From assembly GCA_947311255.1 (NCBI GenBank), contig CAMZKL010000040.1, forward strand, positions 95,135 to 159,134: a DNA stretch of 64,000 nucleotides, read 5' to 3'. Shown here piece after piece: positions 51,706 to 61,579 of this stretch. Below the pieces are notes generated by a model, which worked only from the letters and a program-made list of their open reading frames with translations, was not told where the DNA came from and made no database searches. Position numbers and translations under genes: made by a program. This DNA is from an uncultured Chlorobiota bacterium (GTDB lineage: Bacteria; Bacteroidota; Bacteroidia; Bacteroidales; JAADGE01). Numbering within the stretch: the first letter of the stretch is position 1; every line of letters starts with the position of its first letter.

Positions 51706-54096
51706 TTATCTTGCTTCCCAAAGCAAAGACGCTTTTACATCAAAAATATCTGAACGTCTGGGTTTTATGTAGAAAGTTGAAATTTCATGATTTTCAATAG
51801 CAAAATCATCTTTTAAAATTGAGATTTCTTGCGATAAATCATTTTTTAAATCTTCCATATCTTTTTGAATTTCGTATATTTGATTTTCTACTCTACGAAC
51901 ATCGGCTTTTTCTTTTGCAATTTTTCCGGCACTGCTAATACCTCGCATTGTTTTTCTTTTTGTTCCACCTCCAAGAAAAGAACCTAGAATTGCCATTCCA
52001 AAAGACATTGCAGTATCAGTTCTTTTTGATGCAACATCTGCTTTTTCTTTATCTAATCTTGTTAAAAGTGTTTCATATTTCTTTTGTAAGCTATTGCTTT
52101 TAGTGTGATATTTTTTTCTTAATTTTTCAATAGCTTTGTCTTTTTCTTCTCGTAAAATATCAATTAATCTTATTTTGAAATCTTTGATGCTTTCGCCTGG
52201 TTTTGATTCTACTTTTAGAGATTTGCATCTAAAAAGTTCTAGTTTCTTTGTACGATATAAATAATCAGAAAAGGCTTTTTCAATTGTTTTTAAAGTTTTT
52301 AATTCGGCAATAAAAACTGGCAAAGACAAAAATTTACTTTGTTCAAGCGGTTTTTTATCAAAAAGCAGTAAATCATCGGTGTAATCATAATCTTCGCCTC
52401 TATTCATTTCCAATTGTGTAAGTTCTTTATCAAGAAAGAATTTTTTTGATATTGAAGTTTGCCTATCAATTCCTTTGCTTGCATTTACATATTTTACTTT
52501 GCCTTCGGTAAGTAGATAAGGCTCATATACAACCTCTTGCCCGTATGGTGTTTTAACTGAATAAAATTGTTTAATTCCATCTGTAACTACTGGTTTAACG
52601 ACATTTGCGTCTGAAATTTCAATTGTTTCGGTTTGTTTTTCTATTTTAATTTCTTTTTTTTCATTAGTTTGTGATTTTTCTTTTCTTTTTTTCATCAAAA
52701 TTCTAACTTCTTTTTTAGAAAGCGGTCCTTTTAAATATGATAGCACCCATCTTGTTTGCATAAGTTTTATGCGGTCTTCATGTGCACTTTTAAATAAAAA
52801 CACTCTAGATTGAAGGTTTGAAAGTAATGATTCTATTTCTTTTTTGTTTAATGAATCTTCACCGCTTTTCAACAAACCATCCATTACTCTTTCTTTGTCT
52901 TGTTTGGTTTGTAAACGACCTATAAACCAAGTTCCTATATTAGATAATCCTTTGTAATCCAAATCAATAGGATTTTGAGTTGAAAGAATTATGCTTATTC
53001 CGAATGCTCTTGCCTGTTTCAAAAGCATTAGCATAGGTTTTTTTGTTGGCGGATTAGAAACTGCGGGAAAATAACCAAAAATTTCATCCATATATAATAA
53101 TGCTCTTAATGAAGATGTACCACTTTGTTGTCTCATCCAACTTATGTATTTATTCAAAAACAAGGTTACGAAAAACATTCTTTGACTGTCGTCTAAATGA
53201 GAAATTGAAAGTATTGAAACTTTTGGTTTTCCGTCTTTTGAATATAGTAAATTTTTAATATCTAGCGATTCGCCTTCTGTCCATGCAGAGAAACTTGGGC
53301 TTGCTAGCACAGTATTTAATTTCATTGCTAAATCAAGCCTTTGTTTTTGAGTGTAGAAACTTTTCAATGGTAAAACTCCTATTTTTTCGAAAGGAGGGTT
53401 TGTTACATAACCAATTAATTCTTCAAGGCTTACACTTATGCCTTTTTTCCAAAGATGAACAAATATTGTTGATAGTAATAAAAATTCTTTGCTTTGCAAA
53501 GGGTCTCCGCTGATTTTTATAAGAGCTAGCAAACTACTTACAGTTGAATTAATTACTGATGTAAAAGAATCCGGGTCATCAATAACATCTTCCGAAGGTG
53601 CATCAAAACTGCTTAGAACGGAGAGTTGAACTCCTGCCGTACTTCCTGGAGTATAAATTACATATTCTGCATTATTTTTTAATGCCTTAATACGAGACTT
53701 ATCTTGATGCCAAGATTGAATTCCTTTGTCCCACATTGCAGCAGTCTTCACGGCAAAATCTTTAACGCTTAGTCCTTTTGTTTCGGCAGCACCAGGATCA
53801 ACCCAAGGTTCAAAATCTTTTGGTTTTAGTTCTGGAAATGTAAGTAGTAGATTTCCCATATCTCCTTTGGGGTCTATTAAAATTGCCGGAACATTATCTA
53901 GAATAGCTTCTTCAATTATTCCTATTCCAAGTCCGGTTTTTCCACTGCCTGTCATTCCTATTAGTGCAGCATGAGTAGTAAAATTTTTATTTTTATACAA
54001 TACAAGCTCATCTGTGAGTTCTTGTGTTTTTGGATTAACTTCTTTTCCAAGATAAAAAATTCCAAGTTTCTCGTATGCTTTTGTTATATTTTCCAT
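51706..54096 (-). CDS. HerA/VirB4-like ATP-binding protein with C-terminal coiled coil
   Basis: 796 aa. Walker A LIGMTGSGKTGLGIGIIEEA (~46-65) and IDPKGDMGNLLLTFP open a HerA/FtsK-type ATPase domain. RALLYMDEIFGYFPAVSNPP is the Walker B region, followed by LLKQARAFGISIILSTQNPIDLDYKGLSN and a sensor-type NIGTWFIGRLQTKQD. The last ~330 residues are charged, with a long coiled coil (REEKDKAIEKLRKKYHTKSNSLQKKYETLLTRLDKEK) and a Gly-rich SFGMAILGSFLGGGTKRKT hydrophobic segment. Relatives are annotated as DUF87/DUF853-type proteins; some act in DNA processing or defence, but no nuclease partner (NurA, SIR2) is adjacent. The role is not assigned. Confidence 0.85.
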   Translation of the reverse strand: MENITKAYEKLGIFYLGKEVNPKTQELTDELVLYKNKNFTTHAALIGMTGSGKTGLGIGIIEEAILDNVPAILIDPKGDMGNLLLTFPELKPKDFEPWVDPGAAETKGLSVKDFAVKTAAMWDKGIQSWHQDKSRIKALKNNAEYVIYTPGSTAGVQLSVLSSFDAPSEDVIDDPDSFTSVINSTVSSLLALIKISGDPLQSKEFLLLSTIFVHLWKKGISVSLEELIGYVTNPPFEKIGVLPLKSFYTQKQRLDLAMKLNTVLASPSFSAWTEGESLDIKNLLYSKDGKPKVSILSISHLDDSQRMFFVTLFLNKYISWMRQQSGTSSLRALLYMDEIFGYFPAVSNPPTKKPMLMLLKQARAFGISIILSTQNPIDLDYKGLSNIGTWFIGRLQTKQDKERVMDGLLKSGEDSLNKKEIESLLSNLQSRVFLFKSAHEDRIKLMQTRWVLSYLKGPLSKKEVRILMKKRKEKSQTNEKKEIKIEKQTETIEISDANVVKPVVTDGIKQFYSVKTPYGQEVVYEPYLLTEGKVKYVNASKGIDRQTSISKKFFLDKELTQLEMNRGEDYDYTDDLLLFDKKPLEQSKFLSLPVFIAELKTLKTIEKAFSDYLYRTKKLELFRCKSLKVESKPGESIKDFKIRLIDILREEKDKAIEKLRKKYHTKSNSLQKKYETLLTRLDKEKADVASKRTDTAMSFGMAILGSFLGGGTKRKTMRGISSAGKIAKEKADVRRVENQIYEIQKDMEDLKNDLSQEISILKDDFAIENHEISTFYIKPRRSDIFDVKASLLWEAR

Positions 54097-54232
54097 CTTT
54101 GTGTTTTATTTTTAATTTTTTAATAATTTTGTGCAATTTTTTTTATTACTTTTTTCAAAAATCGCTTTTTTAGAGTAATTATTTTTGCTTTTGGTTTTAG
54201 TTTTATTTAGACAATTCTTTTTTGTCTTGACA

Positions 54233-54261
54233 CAAAAGTAACAAAAAGTGAATACTGACAA
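54233..54261 (-). promoter_or_regulatory. Predicted promoter (TTG-N18-TACTTTTG) for the HerA-like gene
   Basis: Exact -7 octamer with a TTG 18 bases upstream, implying a ~130-nt leader before the ATG at 54096. The remaining gap to 54350 has nothing else. Confidence 0.5.
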
Positions 54262-54350
54262 TAATTTTTGTAAATTTCTTGTAGATTGCTAGGCAGTTTA
54301 CAAAATTTAAGGTTTAAATTAAGAATATTCTATTTCTAGAAAATCGAGAA

Positions 54351-55268
54351 TTAAAATTCCTTAGAGATTTCTTTTTTAACAAAACGAATATCTTTCTTAA
54401 CAATCATCTTATAAATACGGTCATTTTTAAATTTATGTTTTCCTTTATTTTTAGGAAAAATTAAATCGGCAATTTCATAATTTTTATTAGCAATTGCCAA
54501 ATCATAAGTTGAATATGTTTGAGATATTTGTCTATTCTTTTTTGCTCCTTTTGAAATCAAATATTTTGCAATTTCTATATGATTATTATAAACAGCAATA
54601 TCATATGCTGTCATATTTTCAATATTTGTTTTATGAATATTGGCTTCTCGTTGGGTAAGAAATTTTACGGCTTCAAGTTTTCCTTCTTGTGATGCAATCA
54701 TTAATGGTGTGAAATTATCTTTGTCTTGTGAATTGAAATCTGCATAATAATCATAAAGGACTTCTAGTATTTCAATATCTCCAAAATAAGCGGCAATCAT
54801 TGTAGCATCTGTTCCGAAAGAATTTTTCTCCATTAGGTTTGCTCCATATTCACATAAGTATGAGGATGTTAGCGGGTATCCGTAATATGCTGTATACATT
54901 AAAGATGTTGCGTTTAATTTGTCTTTTGCATTTACATTTGCTTTGTTTTGTAATAAAAGCTCAACGATTTCAGGATGATTTTTTTCGGATGCTGAAATTA
55001 ATGCAGTTTTTTTATTGAAAGGGATTTTATTGACATCAGCTTTGTATTTTATTAGTAATTTACAAAGATAAATATTCCCAATATCTGCTGCATACATTAA
55101 TGGAGTAACTCCTTCATTAGTTTGAACATTAGGATTTTTTCCAGATTTTAATATATAAAAAACCTTTTTTTCGTTTTGTTCAAATACGGCATTTATCAAA
55201 TCTGGTTCTTGTGCTTTTAACAGATTAACTATTATAAAAAGTATAAGTGTTGTAAAACTTAATTTCAT
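54351..55268 (-). CDS. Exported ankyrin-repeat protein
   Basis: 305 aa. A signal peptide (IIVNLLKAQ) is followed by ~7 ankyrin repeats: GVTPLMYAADIGNIYLCKLLIKYKAD, KKTALISASEKNHPEIVELLLQNKAN, NFTPLMIASQEGKLEAVKFLTQREAN and others. Ankyrin repeats mediate protein binding; the partner is unknown. It lies between the HerA-like gene and two unknown exported-protein genes on the same strand. Confidence 0.92.
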   Translation of the reverse strand: MKLSFTTLILFIIVNLLKAQEPDLINAVFEQNEKKVFYILKSGKNPNVQTNEGVTPLMYAADIGNIYLCKLLIKYKADVNKIPFNKKTALISASEKNHPEIVELLLQNKANVNAKDKLNATSLMYTAYYGYPLTSSYLCEYGANLMEKNSFGTDATMIAAYFGDIEILEVLYDYYADFNSQDKDNFTPLMIASQEGKLEAVKFLTQREANIHKTNIENMTAYDIAVYNNHIEIAKYLISKGAKKNRQISQTYSTYDLAIANKNYEIADLIFPKNKGKHKFKNDRIYKMIVKKDIRFVKKEISKEF

Positions 55269-55387
55269 GTATCTAAAAAAATAAAAAATTTGAAAGTATA
55301 AAATTAAAAGTTAATTTTCATTTATTAAAGAATGTACTTGAAAGACTTATTTTCAGTTGTTCTCTTGTATATAAAATTTTTGTATTT

Positions 55388-56242
55388 TTATTCTATTTCT
55401 TCTAATGCTTCAAAATCCTTTTTCAAGAACTTATTTGGCAATCTTTTCCCTTTTACTCTATGAAAATCGAAATAAAAAATTTGAGCATTTTCGGCACTTA
55501 AAATCATTTTCGTAACAACAGAACCTTTAATATTTCTTGTAGGTGCGACTAAATGCAAAACAAGAACATCTTTCTTTTTATTATCAACAGCATTTTTAAT
55601 TTCTTCTTGTGAAACAAACTTTACTTTTCCTGAATAAAATTCCTTAATTTTTGATATTGAATTAACTTCTTCTTCCATTTCTCTTTTAAGCAAATATAAT
55701 ATTTTTTCTTTTGTATTCCTTTTACTGTTTTTATAATGATTTAAAAGAGCTTTATCTTCAACATTCGGATTTTCTTGTAGCCATTTTACATGATTTTGCA
55801 TAAAAATTAGAGCTAAACCTAGTTTATAATGATACCTATCGTAATCTACATCGCTATAAGCTAATGGAAGAGTAATGATATCCGGCATTGTGTTTATGTT
55901 ACCTCCGCTTTTTCCTAGTACAAGACTTAAAGATGTAAAAACACCAAGGTCTTCTTGCCCTTCAAAATGAGATTCAGTTTGAATAAGCATTGATGCTTCC
56001 GGTACTTTTCTTTTTTTATTATAATCATCTTTATTAATCATAAAGAATTTTGTTATTTTCCAATGTTTTTCTGCGGCTTCTTTAATTGCACCATTGTACA
56101 TTCCAAACAGATTATTGTCTTGAACAAAGTATGTTCTGGAATTAAGAAAAGTTTTTACTTGTTTTGCCGTTGGTAACATTTGCTGTGCAAAAATTGTTGT
56201 ACTAAGCAGAATTGAAATTAAAATAAGGCTAATTGTTTTCAT
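55388..56242 (-). CDS. Exported protein of unknown function
   Basis: 284 aa with signal peptide (LLSTTIFAQQ). I do not recognise the family. It has an N-terminal AKQVKTFLNSRTYFVQDNNLFGMYN segment that resembles a small alpha/beta exported domain, a central helical part, and a C-terminal strand-rich IFYFDFHRVKGKRLPNKF. It is 14 bp downstream of the 225-aa gene and likely cotranscribed with it. Confidence 0.75.
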   Translation of the reverse strand: MKTISLILISILLSTTIFAQQMLPTAKQVKTFLNSRTYFVQDNNLFGMYNGAIKEAAEKHWKITKFFMINKDDYNKKRKVPEASMLIQTESHFEGQEDLGVFTSLSLVLGKSGGNINTMPDIITLPLAYSDVDYDRYHYKLGLALIFMQNHVKWLQENPNVEDKALLNHYKNSKRNTKEKILYLLKREMEEEVNSISKIKEFYSGKVKFVSQEEIKNAVDNKKKDVLVLHLVAPTRNIKGSVVTKMILSAENAQIFYFDFHRVKGKRLPNKFLKKDFEALEEIE

Positions 56243-56256
56243 GATTAATGTTTTAG

Positions 56257-56934
56257 TTATTGTTTTGGGAAATAAACCGGATGTTTTTTATTGTATTTTC
56301 TAATATATAAGAATTTAAGTTTCTTCTTTTTTCTTGTACTTAGTTTAGAAAATTCTTCATACAAATCTGGGTCTTTTGAGATTAATAATTCAACAGATTT
56401 ATAAGAGAAATCATATATTTTTCCTGTTTCAAAATCAAGTAGATATTGAATTAAAACTGTTTTTGTTGTTTGGTTATCATATCTGTTATAGTTATTATAT
56501 GAGTTATACGAACCATATCTATATGGGTCGTATTCTACGTAAGTTTTGTTTGCAATAAAATGACTTATACTTCCAAAAACAGGAATTCTGTTAAATTCTT
56601 CATTCAAATTTATGTATAAAACTCCTTTATTACTAAATCCCCATATATCATTAGTACTTACAACTTTTTTTACTCCCATATTGTCATAAACTGTAATTGT
56701 TTTTTCTTCAAACAAACGTTCAAAAAAATCATATCTTTTATAATCTAAATTAGTTACAATTTGAGATTTTTTAATAGGAGAATTATTTTTTACTTGTAAG
56801 AAATTGAAATATAAACCGTCTTTAAATTTAAAAGATTGAGAGTACTTAACATATCCCGTTGGAGTATCATTATTTTGAGAATGAAGATTTAAGGATAAAA
56901 TTAGCAGTAATACTATGTATTTAATTTTCAACAT
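56257..56934 (-). CDS. Exported protein of unknown function
   Basis: 225 aa with a signal peptide (LILSLNLHSQ). No recognised domain. A Tyr/Asn-rich stretch (YDPYRYGSYNSYNNYNRYDNQ) sits mid-protein, and the C-terminus is basic (LSTRKKKKLKFLYIRKYNKKHP). It starts 45 bp after the pgpH stop on the same strand and precedes the 284-aa gene, so all three may be one unit. Confidence 0.75.
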   Translation of the reverse strand: MLKIKYIVLLLILSLNLHSQNNDTPTGYVKYSQSFKFKDGLYFNFLQVKNNSPIKKSQIVTNLDYKRYDFFERLFEEKTITVYDNMGVKKVVSTNDIWGFSNKGVLYINLNEEFNRIPVFGSISHFIANKTYVEYDPYRYGSYNSYNNYNRYDNQTTKTVLIQYLLDFETGKIYDFSYKSVELLISKDPDLYEEFSKLSTRKKKKLKFLYIRKYNKKHPVYFPKQ

Positions 56935-56978
56935 ATAACTAAGTTCAATTCTTCTAACGTAATTTAATAAGAACTATT

Positions 56979-59051
56979 TCATTCAGGATAAACAACTCTT
57001 GTATGATAAATATTTTTAAGTTTAGTTTTTAATACTTTTTTAACTTTATTAATTTCTGCAAAAGTAATGTTAGCTTCGATTAGTAAGTTGTCTGAAATCT
57101 TACTTTTTACAATATTTTCAACTAAATTATCGATGCTTTTTTCAGAATATTCAGGCAAACTTCTGGATGCTGCTTCAACAGAATCTACAATCATCACAAT
57201 TGCTGTTTCTTTTGAATATGGCAGGATTCCGTGATGTCTAAATTTATCTTCATCAATATCTTCGCCTTTGTGTTGTTCTTTATACTTATGCAAAAACCAT
57301 GTTATTTTAGCATTTGCATGATGAGTTATTATAAAATCTGATACTTCTTTCGGTAAAGAATGTTTTTTGGCAAGTTTAACACCATCTGTTACATGTTTTT
57401 TAATTATTTCAACACTTTTTAAAGCTTTAATTTTATCGTGAGGGTTGTCTGAATGTTGGTTTTCAATAAAAAAGGAAGGATTTTTCATTTTTCCAATATC
57501 GTGATACATTGCTCCTGCTCTAACTAACAATGGGTTTGCTCCTATTTTCCTTGCAGCTGCTTCGGATATATTTGCAACCTGAACAGAGTGTTGAAATGAA
57601 CCGGGAGCTTTTTCTGCAAGTTCTTTTAAAACAGGTCTATTAGTATCTGAAAGTTCAATTAGTGTAACATCCGATAAAAATCCAAAAACTTTTTCAAAGA
57701 AGTAAATCAAAGGGTAGGCAGCAAGAACTAAAATACTACTTCCTGCAAACCATGCAATTTTTGATAAATCTATTTTTGCAATTTCGCCTTCACGAATAAC
57801 TGTTAAAGCACTATAGAGAACAAAATATGTTATAAAAATAAGCAAAGCAGTCCATAAAACTTGACTTCTTCTATTAAGTCTACTTACACCTGAAATGGCA
57901 ACAAACCCAACAACAAACTGAATAAAAATATATTCAAACCCATTTGCTGCAATATATCCTATTAGTAGAATAGTAATAATATGATGTAAAAATGCTGTTC
58001 TAGGTTTATAAAAAGTAGCGGTTATTAATGGTAAAATTGTAAACGGAACTAAATAGATATCAAGCACTTGTTGTTTTGCAACAGCTGCTGAAATCACAAC
58101 TATTAATACCGAAAAGAAAGGAAAATATAATAATTTACGATTATTATTAAATATTTTCGTATTGTAAAAAAATAGATATAAAAACAGAATAGCAAAAATT
58201 GAACTTACCAAAATAAACTGCCCCGAAAACACTAAAATTCCATTAGAATGAGAATCATATTCAGACAAATATTGCCTTTTTAAGGATGTAAGTATTTGGT
58301 ACTTATCATCATTAATAAGTTGTCCTTTGTATATTATACGTTCACCGGCTTGTACCATTCCTCTTACTGGAGATATGCTTTCGAGCAATTGTTCTTCTGC
58401 TTTTTGAGTCATTTGCTTATCATAAATTACATTGTATTTTATGTAATTTAAAAAATTAATGTCCGGTAAAGGAAAATCATATTTAGATTTTAGATTAGAG
58501 TAAAATTTTACTATTTCATTATATGCTTTTTTTTGCGTATAAATTTGCTTAGAAGGATATGATTCTGCAATATTATCTTTAACAATAAAAATTTCTGAAC
58601 TTTCAGGTATTAAAAGTGTTTCATCCGAAATTGGCTCAAAAATCCCTTGTTTATAAAAAGATATAATTTTATTTCTTAAGTCTTTCTTAATTTTTGGCAC
58701 GTTTTGTTTTAAGTCCAAAGTTTGTTCCGTATTTTTTAATCCGGATAAAATGTTGGTAGCGAGTAAATCAAATTCTGAATTAAATTTTTCAAGAACAGAA
58801 TTTAACATTTCACCATTATATTTAAAATACGGCTTAGTATTTTTTAAAATACTATCTCTTTCCTGTTTAAAAACATCATCATTTTTATAAACCGGAAAAT
58901 CATATTCTGCTATCAAGTTTTTATGTTTCCATGGCTCTCCTTTTTGAAATTCATATCCAAATTTATTACTATTTGGTAATAAAAACACAGTTATAACAGA
59001 TGCAATTAAAAATATTAGTATCTTAAAGAATAAATTAAATTTATCTAACAT
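56979..59051 (-). CDS. pgpH: 7TM-HD family phosphohydrolase, PgpH/YqfF-type (probable c-di-AMP phosphodiesterase)
   Basis: 690 aa. An N-terminal helix (~10-27) is followed by the ~250-residue extracytoplasmic 7TMR-HDED domain (VISPVRG-type SISPVRGMVQAGERIIYKGQLI), seven membrane helices (~275-450), and a cytoplasmic HD domain with FQHSVQVANISEAAARKIGAN, AGAMYHDIGKMKNPSFFIENQ (His-Asp metal site), ITHHAN and HHGILPYSKETAIVMIVDSVEAASRS. Family members hydrolyse the second messenger c-di-AMP, controlling osmolyte and cell-wall homeostasis. The substrate is inferred from the family. Confidence 0.92.
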   Translation of the reverse strand: MLDKFNLFFKILIFLIASVITVFLLPNSNKFGYEFQKGEPWKHKNLIAEYDFPVYKNDDVFKQERDSILKNTKPYFKYNGEMLNSVLEKFNSEFDLLATNILSGLKNTEQTLDLKQNVPKIKKDLRNKIISFYKQGIFEPISDETLLIPESSEIFIVKDNIAESYPSKQIYTQKKAYNEIVKFYSNLKSKYDFPLPDINFLNYIKYNVIYDKQMTQKAEEQLLESISPVRGMVQAGERIIYKGQLINDDKYQILTSLKRQYLSEYDSHSNGILVFSGQFILVSSIFAILFLYLFFYNTKIFNNNRKLLYFPFFSVLIVVISAAVAKQQVLDIYLVPFTILPLITATFYKPRTAFLHHIITILLIGYIAANGFEYIFIQFVVGFVAISGVSRLNRRSQVLWTALLIFITYFVLYSALTVIREGEIAKIDLSKIAWFAGSSILVLAAYPLIYFFEKVFGFLSDVTLIELSDTNRPVLKELAEKAPGSFQHSVQVANISEAAARKIGANPLLVRAGAMYHDIGKMKNPSFFIENQHSDNPHDKIKALKSVEIIKKHVTDGVKLAKKHSLPKEVSDFIITHHANAKITWFLHKYKEQHKGEDIDEDKFRHHGILPYSKETAIVMIVDSVEAASRSLPEYSEKSIDNLVENIVKSKISDNLLIEANITFAEINKVKKVLKTKLKNIYHTRVVYPE

Positions 59052-59168
59052 TAAATATAGATTTTTAAGTTTTTAAATTTAGCGTAAAAATAAGTATTGA
59101 AATCGAGAAATAAAAATCTATATTTTTATAAAAAAAGTCATTTATTATTTTTTTTATTATTTTTTATT

Positions 59169-59176
59169 TATTTTTG
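59169..59176 (+). promoter_or_regulatory. Predicted -7 element (TATTTTTG) for the PUR-domain gene
   Basis: Exact TAnnTTTG match inside the hydrophobic N-terminal extension of the ORF-track protein, which shows that extension is probably not translated. The ATG at 59217 follows by 40 bases. Confidence 0.55.
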
Positions 59177-59216
59177 CCTCTCAGTAATTAATTATATCTA
59201 TAAAATTCTAATACAA

Positions 59217-59585
59217 ATGGAAGAACAAGTAACTGACGGAGCAAATAAATTCAGAGATAATATTTTTACAAGTTCTGTAAAAGCTGGAAAAAGAACATAT
59301 TATTTTGACGTTAAAGAAACGAAAAGCGGAGAAAGATATATTACTGTTACTGAAAGAAAACGCAGATATAATGATGACGGTAGTTTTAAAGTAGAAAAAC
59401 ATAAAATATTTTTATACAAAGAAGATTTTGACAAATTTGCTGATGCTCTTGATGATGTAATTGAATTTATTGAAACAGGAAAAATGCCTGAAAAGGTTGA
59501 AGAAAAAGAGGAAGATAAAGCTGAGAAATTAAAAGATGAGTTTACTGATGTTAAATTTGAAGATCTTGATTCTGACATAGATTAA
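59217..59585 (+). CDS. PUR-alpha-like nucleic-acid-binding protein (DUF3276)
   Basis: 122 aa from the ATG at 59217 (MEEQVTDGANKFRDNIF). The ORF track starts at 59097, but the extra 40 residues are low-complexity hydrophobic and include the promoter box, so I reject that start. The PUR repeat shows FTSSVKAGKRTYYFDVKETKSGERYITVTERKRRYNDDGSFKVEKHKIFLYKEDFDKFADAL. An acidic tail (EEKEEDKAEKLKDEF...DLDSDID) follows. Bacterial PUR proteins bind single-stranded DNA/RNA; the target is unknown. It is monocistronic, ending before a bidirectional terminator. Confidence 0.9.
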   Translation: MEEQVTDGANKFRDNIFTSSVKAGKRTYYFDVKETKSGERYITVTERKRRYNDDGSFKVEKHKIFLYKEDFDKFADALDDVIEFIETGKMPEKVEEKEEDKAEKLKDEFTDVKFEDLDSDID

Positions 59586-59655
59586 TTTGGAAAAAGTAAA
59601 ATTTTACAAATATTAGATTTAGTATAAATACCTTTTAAGGTAAATCATAAAAAAA

Positions 59656-59681
59656 CAGCTTAAAATTTAAGCTGTTTTTTT
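59656..59681. terminator. Bidirectional terminator between the PUR gene and the SSS symporter
   Basis: CAGCTTAAAATTTAAGCTG is a perfect hairpin flanked by A-run and T-run, between two convergent genes. Confidence 0.85.
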
Positions 59682-59717
59682 ATATTAAAATATGTAACAC
59701 TCTCTAAAACAATGTTA

Positions 59718-61520
59718 TTACTTAACTTTTGATAAATTATATGAAATTACAATTCCTAACAAAACGGAACCAACAATAAAAGAAAAACCAATTAAATATT
59801 CAGCAAAAATGAGTTTGCCTATACCAAATAATGTAAGCATAACCATTAAACTTCCTGCAAACCAATTAAAAAACAACCTTCCATATCCTGTATCACTTTT
59901 TACATCAGGTAATTTTTTAGAAATACGTCGCCAACCATAGCCGCCGGGATGCACTTTTTTGTAAAAAGATTTTAATTTATCTTCTTTCTCAGATTTGGTA
60001 AGAAATGTAACTGAAATCCAAACTATTGATGACCAAATTACAATTAAAATTAAACTTAACTCAAAATCTTTTTTAAGTACATCTAATCCAAAAACATAAG
60101 TTAAAACCGGATAAATAGTATAAGGTGCAATCATTGCTGAAATTTCAGACCAAGCATTAATTCGCCACCAAAACCATCTTAATAATAATACTAAACCAAT
60201 ACCTCCGCTCATTGCAAGAACAAATTTCCAAGCATCACTAATTCTGTCAAACTGAGTTGTTATAATTATTGAAAAAATCATCAATATAAAAGTTGTAATT
60301 CTTGATACTTTTACATATTTACTTTCATCTGCATTTTTATTAATAAAAGGTTTATAAAGGTCATTTACAATATATGAAGTTCCCCAAACTGTTTGCGATG
60401 CAATTGTTGACATATAAGCTGCAAGAAAAGCTGCAAAAAGCAAACCTAATAATCCTGCAGGCAATAAATCTCTAATTAACATAACATAAGTTGAGCCTTT
60501 ATCTGCAACATCTGGGTATAAAATTAAAGCAGCAAAAGCAGCAATAATCCAGGGCCAAGGTCTTAGAGCATAATGAGCAATTTGAAACCATAGAGTTGCC
60601 AATACAGAATGTTTCTCATTTTTTGCAGACATCATTCTTTGTGCAATGTAACCTCCACCGCCGGGTTCTGCACCTGGATACCAACTAGACCACCATTGAA
60701 CGCCCAAATACGCAATTAATGCTGTAACTGTCATTTTTAAAATCCCTGATGTTCCATTGCTTACATCATTTCCTGATTTTAAATCAGGAAAAAAATCAAA
60801 ACTCCATTCCGGTAATTTCTCTTTTAAACCGGCAATTCCACCAACATCTATATGGTTAACTGCAAAAACAGCAAGAATAATACTTCCTGTCATTGCTATT
60901 ACAAATTGAAAACTATCAGTTAAAGAAACACCCCACAAACCGGACAATGCAGAATATGCAGTAGTAAATAACATTAATCCTGCAACTGCAACAAGATGCG
61001 AACTAAATTCAATTCCAATAAAAGAAAATTCTTGTGAACCGAATATACTAAATTCCGGAAATAAAACTTTTAAAATTTTTACCATTGCAAGATTTACCCA
61101 TGCAATTACTATTGTGTTCATAAAAATTCCAATATAAACAGCTCTAAATCCTCTTAGAAAATTTGCAGGTCTTCCTGAATATCTTAAATCTACAAATTCA
61201 GCATCTGTAAGAATACCGGAACGCCTCCAAAGTCTTGCAAAGAAAAAAACCGTAAGCATTCCGCCAAAAAGCATATTCCACCAAAGCCAATTTCCTGCAA
61301 TACCGTTTTGTGCAACAAGTTCGGTAACCGCAAGAGGTGTATCTGCTGCAAAAGTTGTTGCAACCATACTTGTTCCCGCAATATACCAAGGCAACTTCCT
61401 CCCACTTAAAAAGAAATCATCCATTCCTTTGCCTGCTCGTTTAGACATATACAAACCTATGCCAATACTTACAAAAAAATAAACTCCAATAATTAACCAA
61501 TCAATAAAAACTAAATTCAT
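59718..61520 (-). CDS. Sodium:solute symporter family (SSS) transporter
   Basis: 600 aa, ~13 membrane helices. The start DWLIIGVYFFVSIGIGLYMSKRAGKGMDDFFLSGRKLPWYIAGTSMVATTFAADTPLA is the SSF signature region. LLGLLFAAFLAAYMSTIASQTVWGTSYIVNDLY carries the sodium-site Ser/Thr motif of transmembrane helix 8. The subgroup resembles SSS members of Bacteroidetes with YPGAEPGGGGYIAQRMMSAKNEKHS; the substrate is unknown. Its promoter lies next to a MITE insertion. Confidence 0.9.
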   Translation of the reverse strand: MNLVFIDWLIIGVYFFVSIGIGLYMSKRAGKGMDDFFLSGRKLPWYIAGTSMVATTFAADTPLAVTELVAQNGIAGNWLWWNMLFGGMLTVFFFARLWRRSGILTDAEFVDLRYSGRPANFLRGFRAVYIGIFMNTIVIAWVNLAMVKILKVLFPEFSIFGSQEFSFIGIEFSSHLVAVAGLMLFTTAYSALSGLWGVSLTDSFQFVIAMTGSIILAVFAVNHIDVGGIAGLKEKLPEWSFDFFPDLKSGNDVSNGTSGILKMTVTALIAYLGVQWWSSWYPGAEPGGGGYIAQRMMSAKNEKHSVLATLWFQIAHYALRPWPWIIAAFAALILYPDVADKGSTYVMLIRDLLPAGLLGLLFAAFLAAYMSTIASQTVWGTSYIVNDLYKPFINKNADESKYVKVSRITTFILMIFSIIITTQFDRISDAWKFVLAMSGGIGLVLLLRWFWWRINAWSEISAMIAPYTIYPVLTYVFGLDVLKKDFELSLILIVIWSSIVWISVTFLTKSEKEDKLKSFYKKVHPGGYGWRRISKKLPDVKSDTGYGRLFFNWFAGSLMVMLTLFGIGKLIFAEYLIGFSFIVGSVLLGIVISYNLSKVK

Positions 61521-61543
61521 TTAACTTTATTTTAAATATTTAA

Positions 61544-61551
61544 CAAACATA
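61544..61551 (-). promoter_or_regulatory. Predicted -7 element (TATGTTTG) for the SSS symporter
   Basis: Exact TAnnTTTG match 24 bases before the ATG at 61520. The expected -33 position falls at the MITE target-site duplication (61570-61579). Confidence 0.45.
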
Positions 61552-61569
61552 ACAATTTTCATTTTAATT

Positions 61570-61579
61570 TATGATAAAT
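61570..61579. repeat. Target-site duplication, left (TATGATAAAT)
   Basis: Matches TTTGATAAAT at 61889-61898 in 9 of 10 bases, flanking the inverted-repeat element at both ends. Confidence 0.65.

Noticed and set aside
51706-54096. HerA-like ATPase as part of a defence system
   Set aside because: No NurA, SIR2, nuclease or other defence partner is adjacent; neighbours are dnaX and an ankyrin protein. Kept as unassigned.
59097-59216. Hydrophobic N-terminal extension of the PUR-domain ORF
   Set aside because: It is low-complexity AT-rich sequence containing the promoter box; the conserved domain starts at the ATG at 59217.
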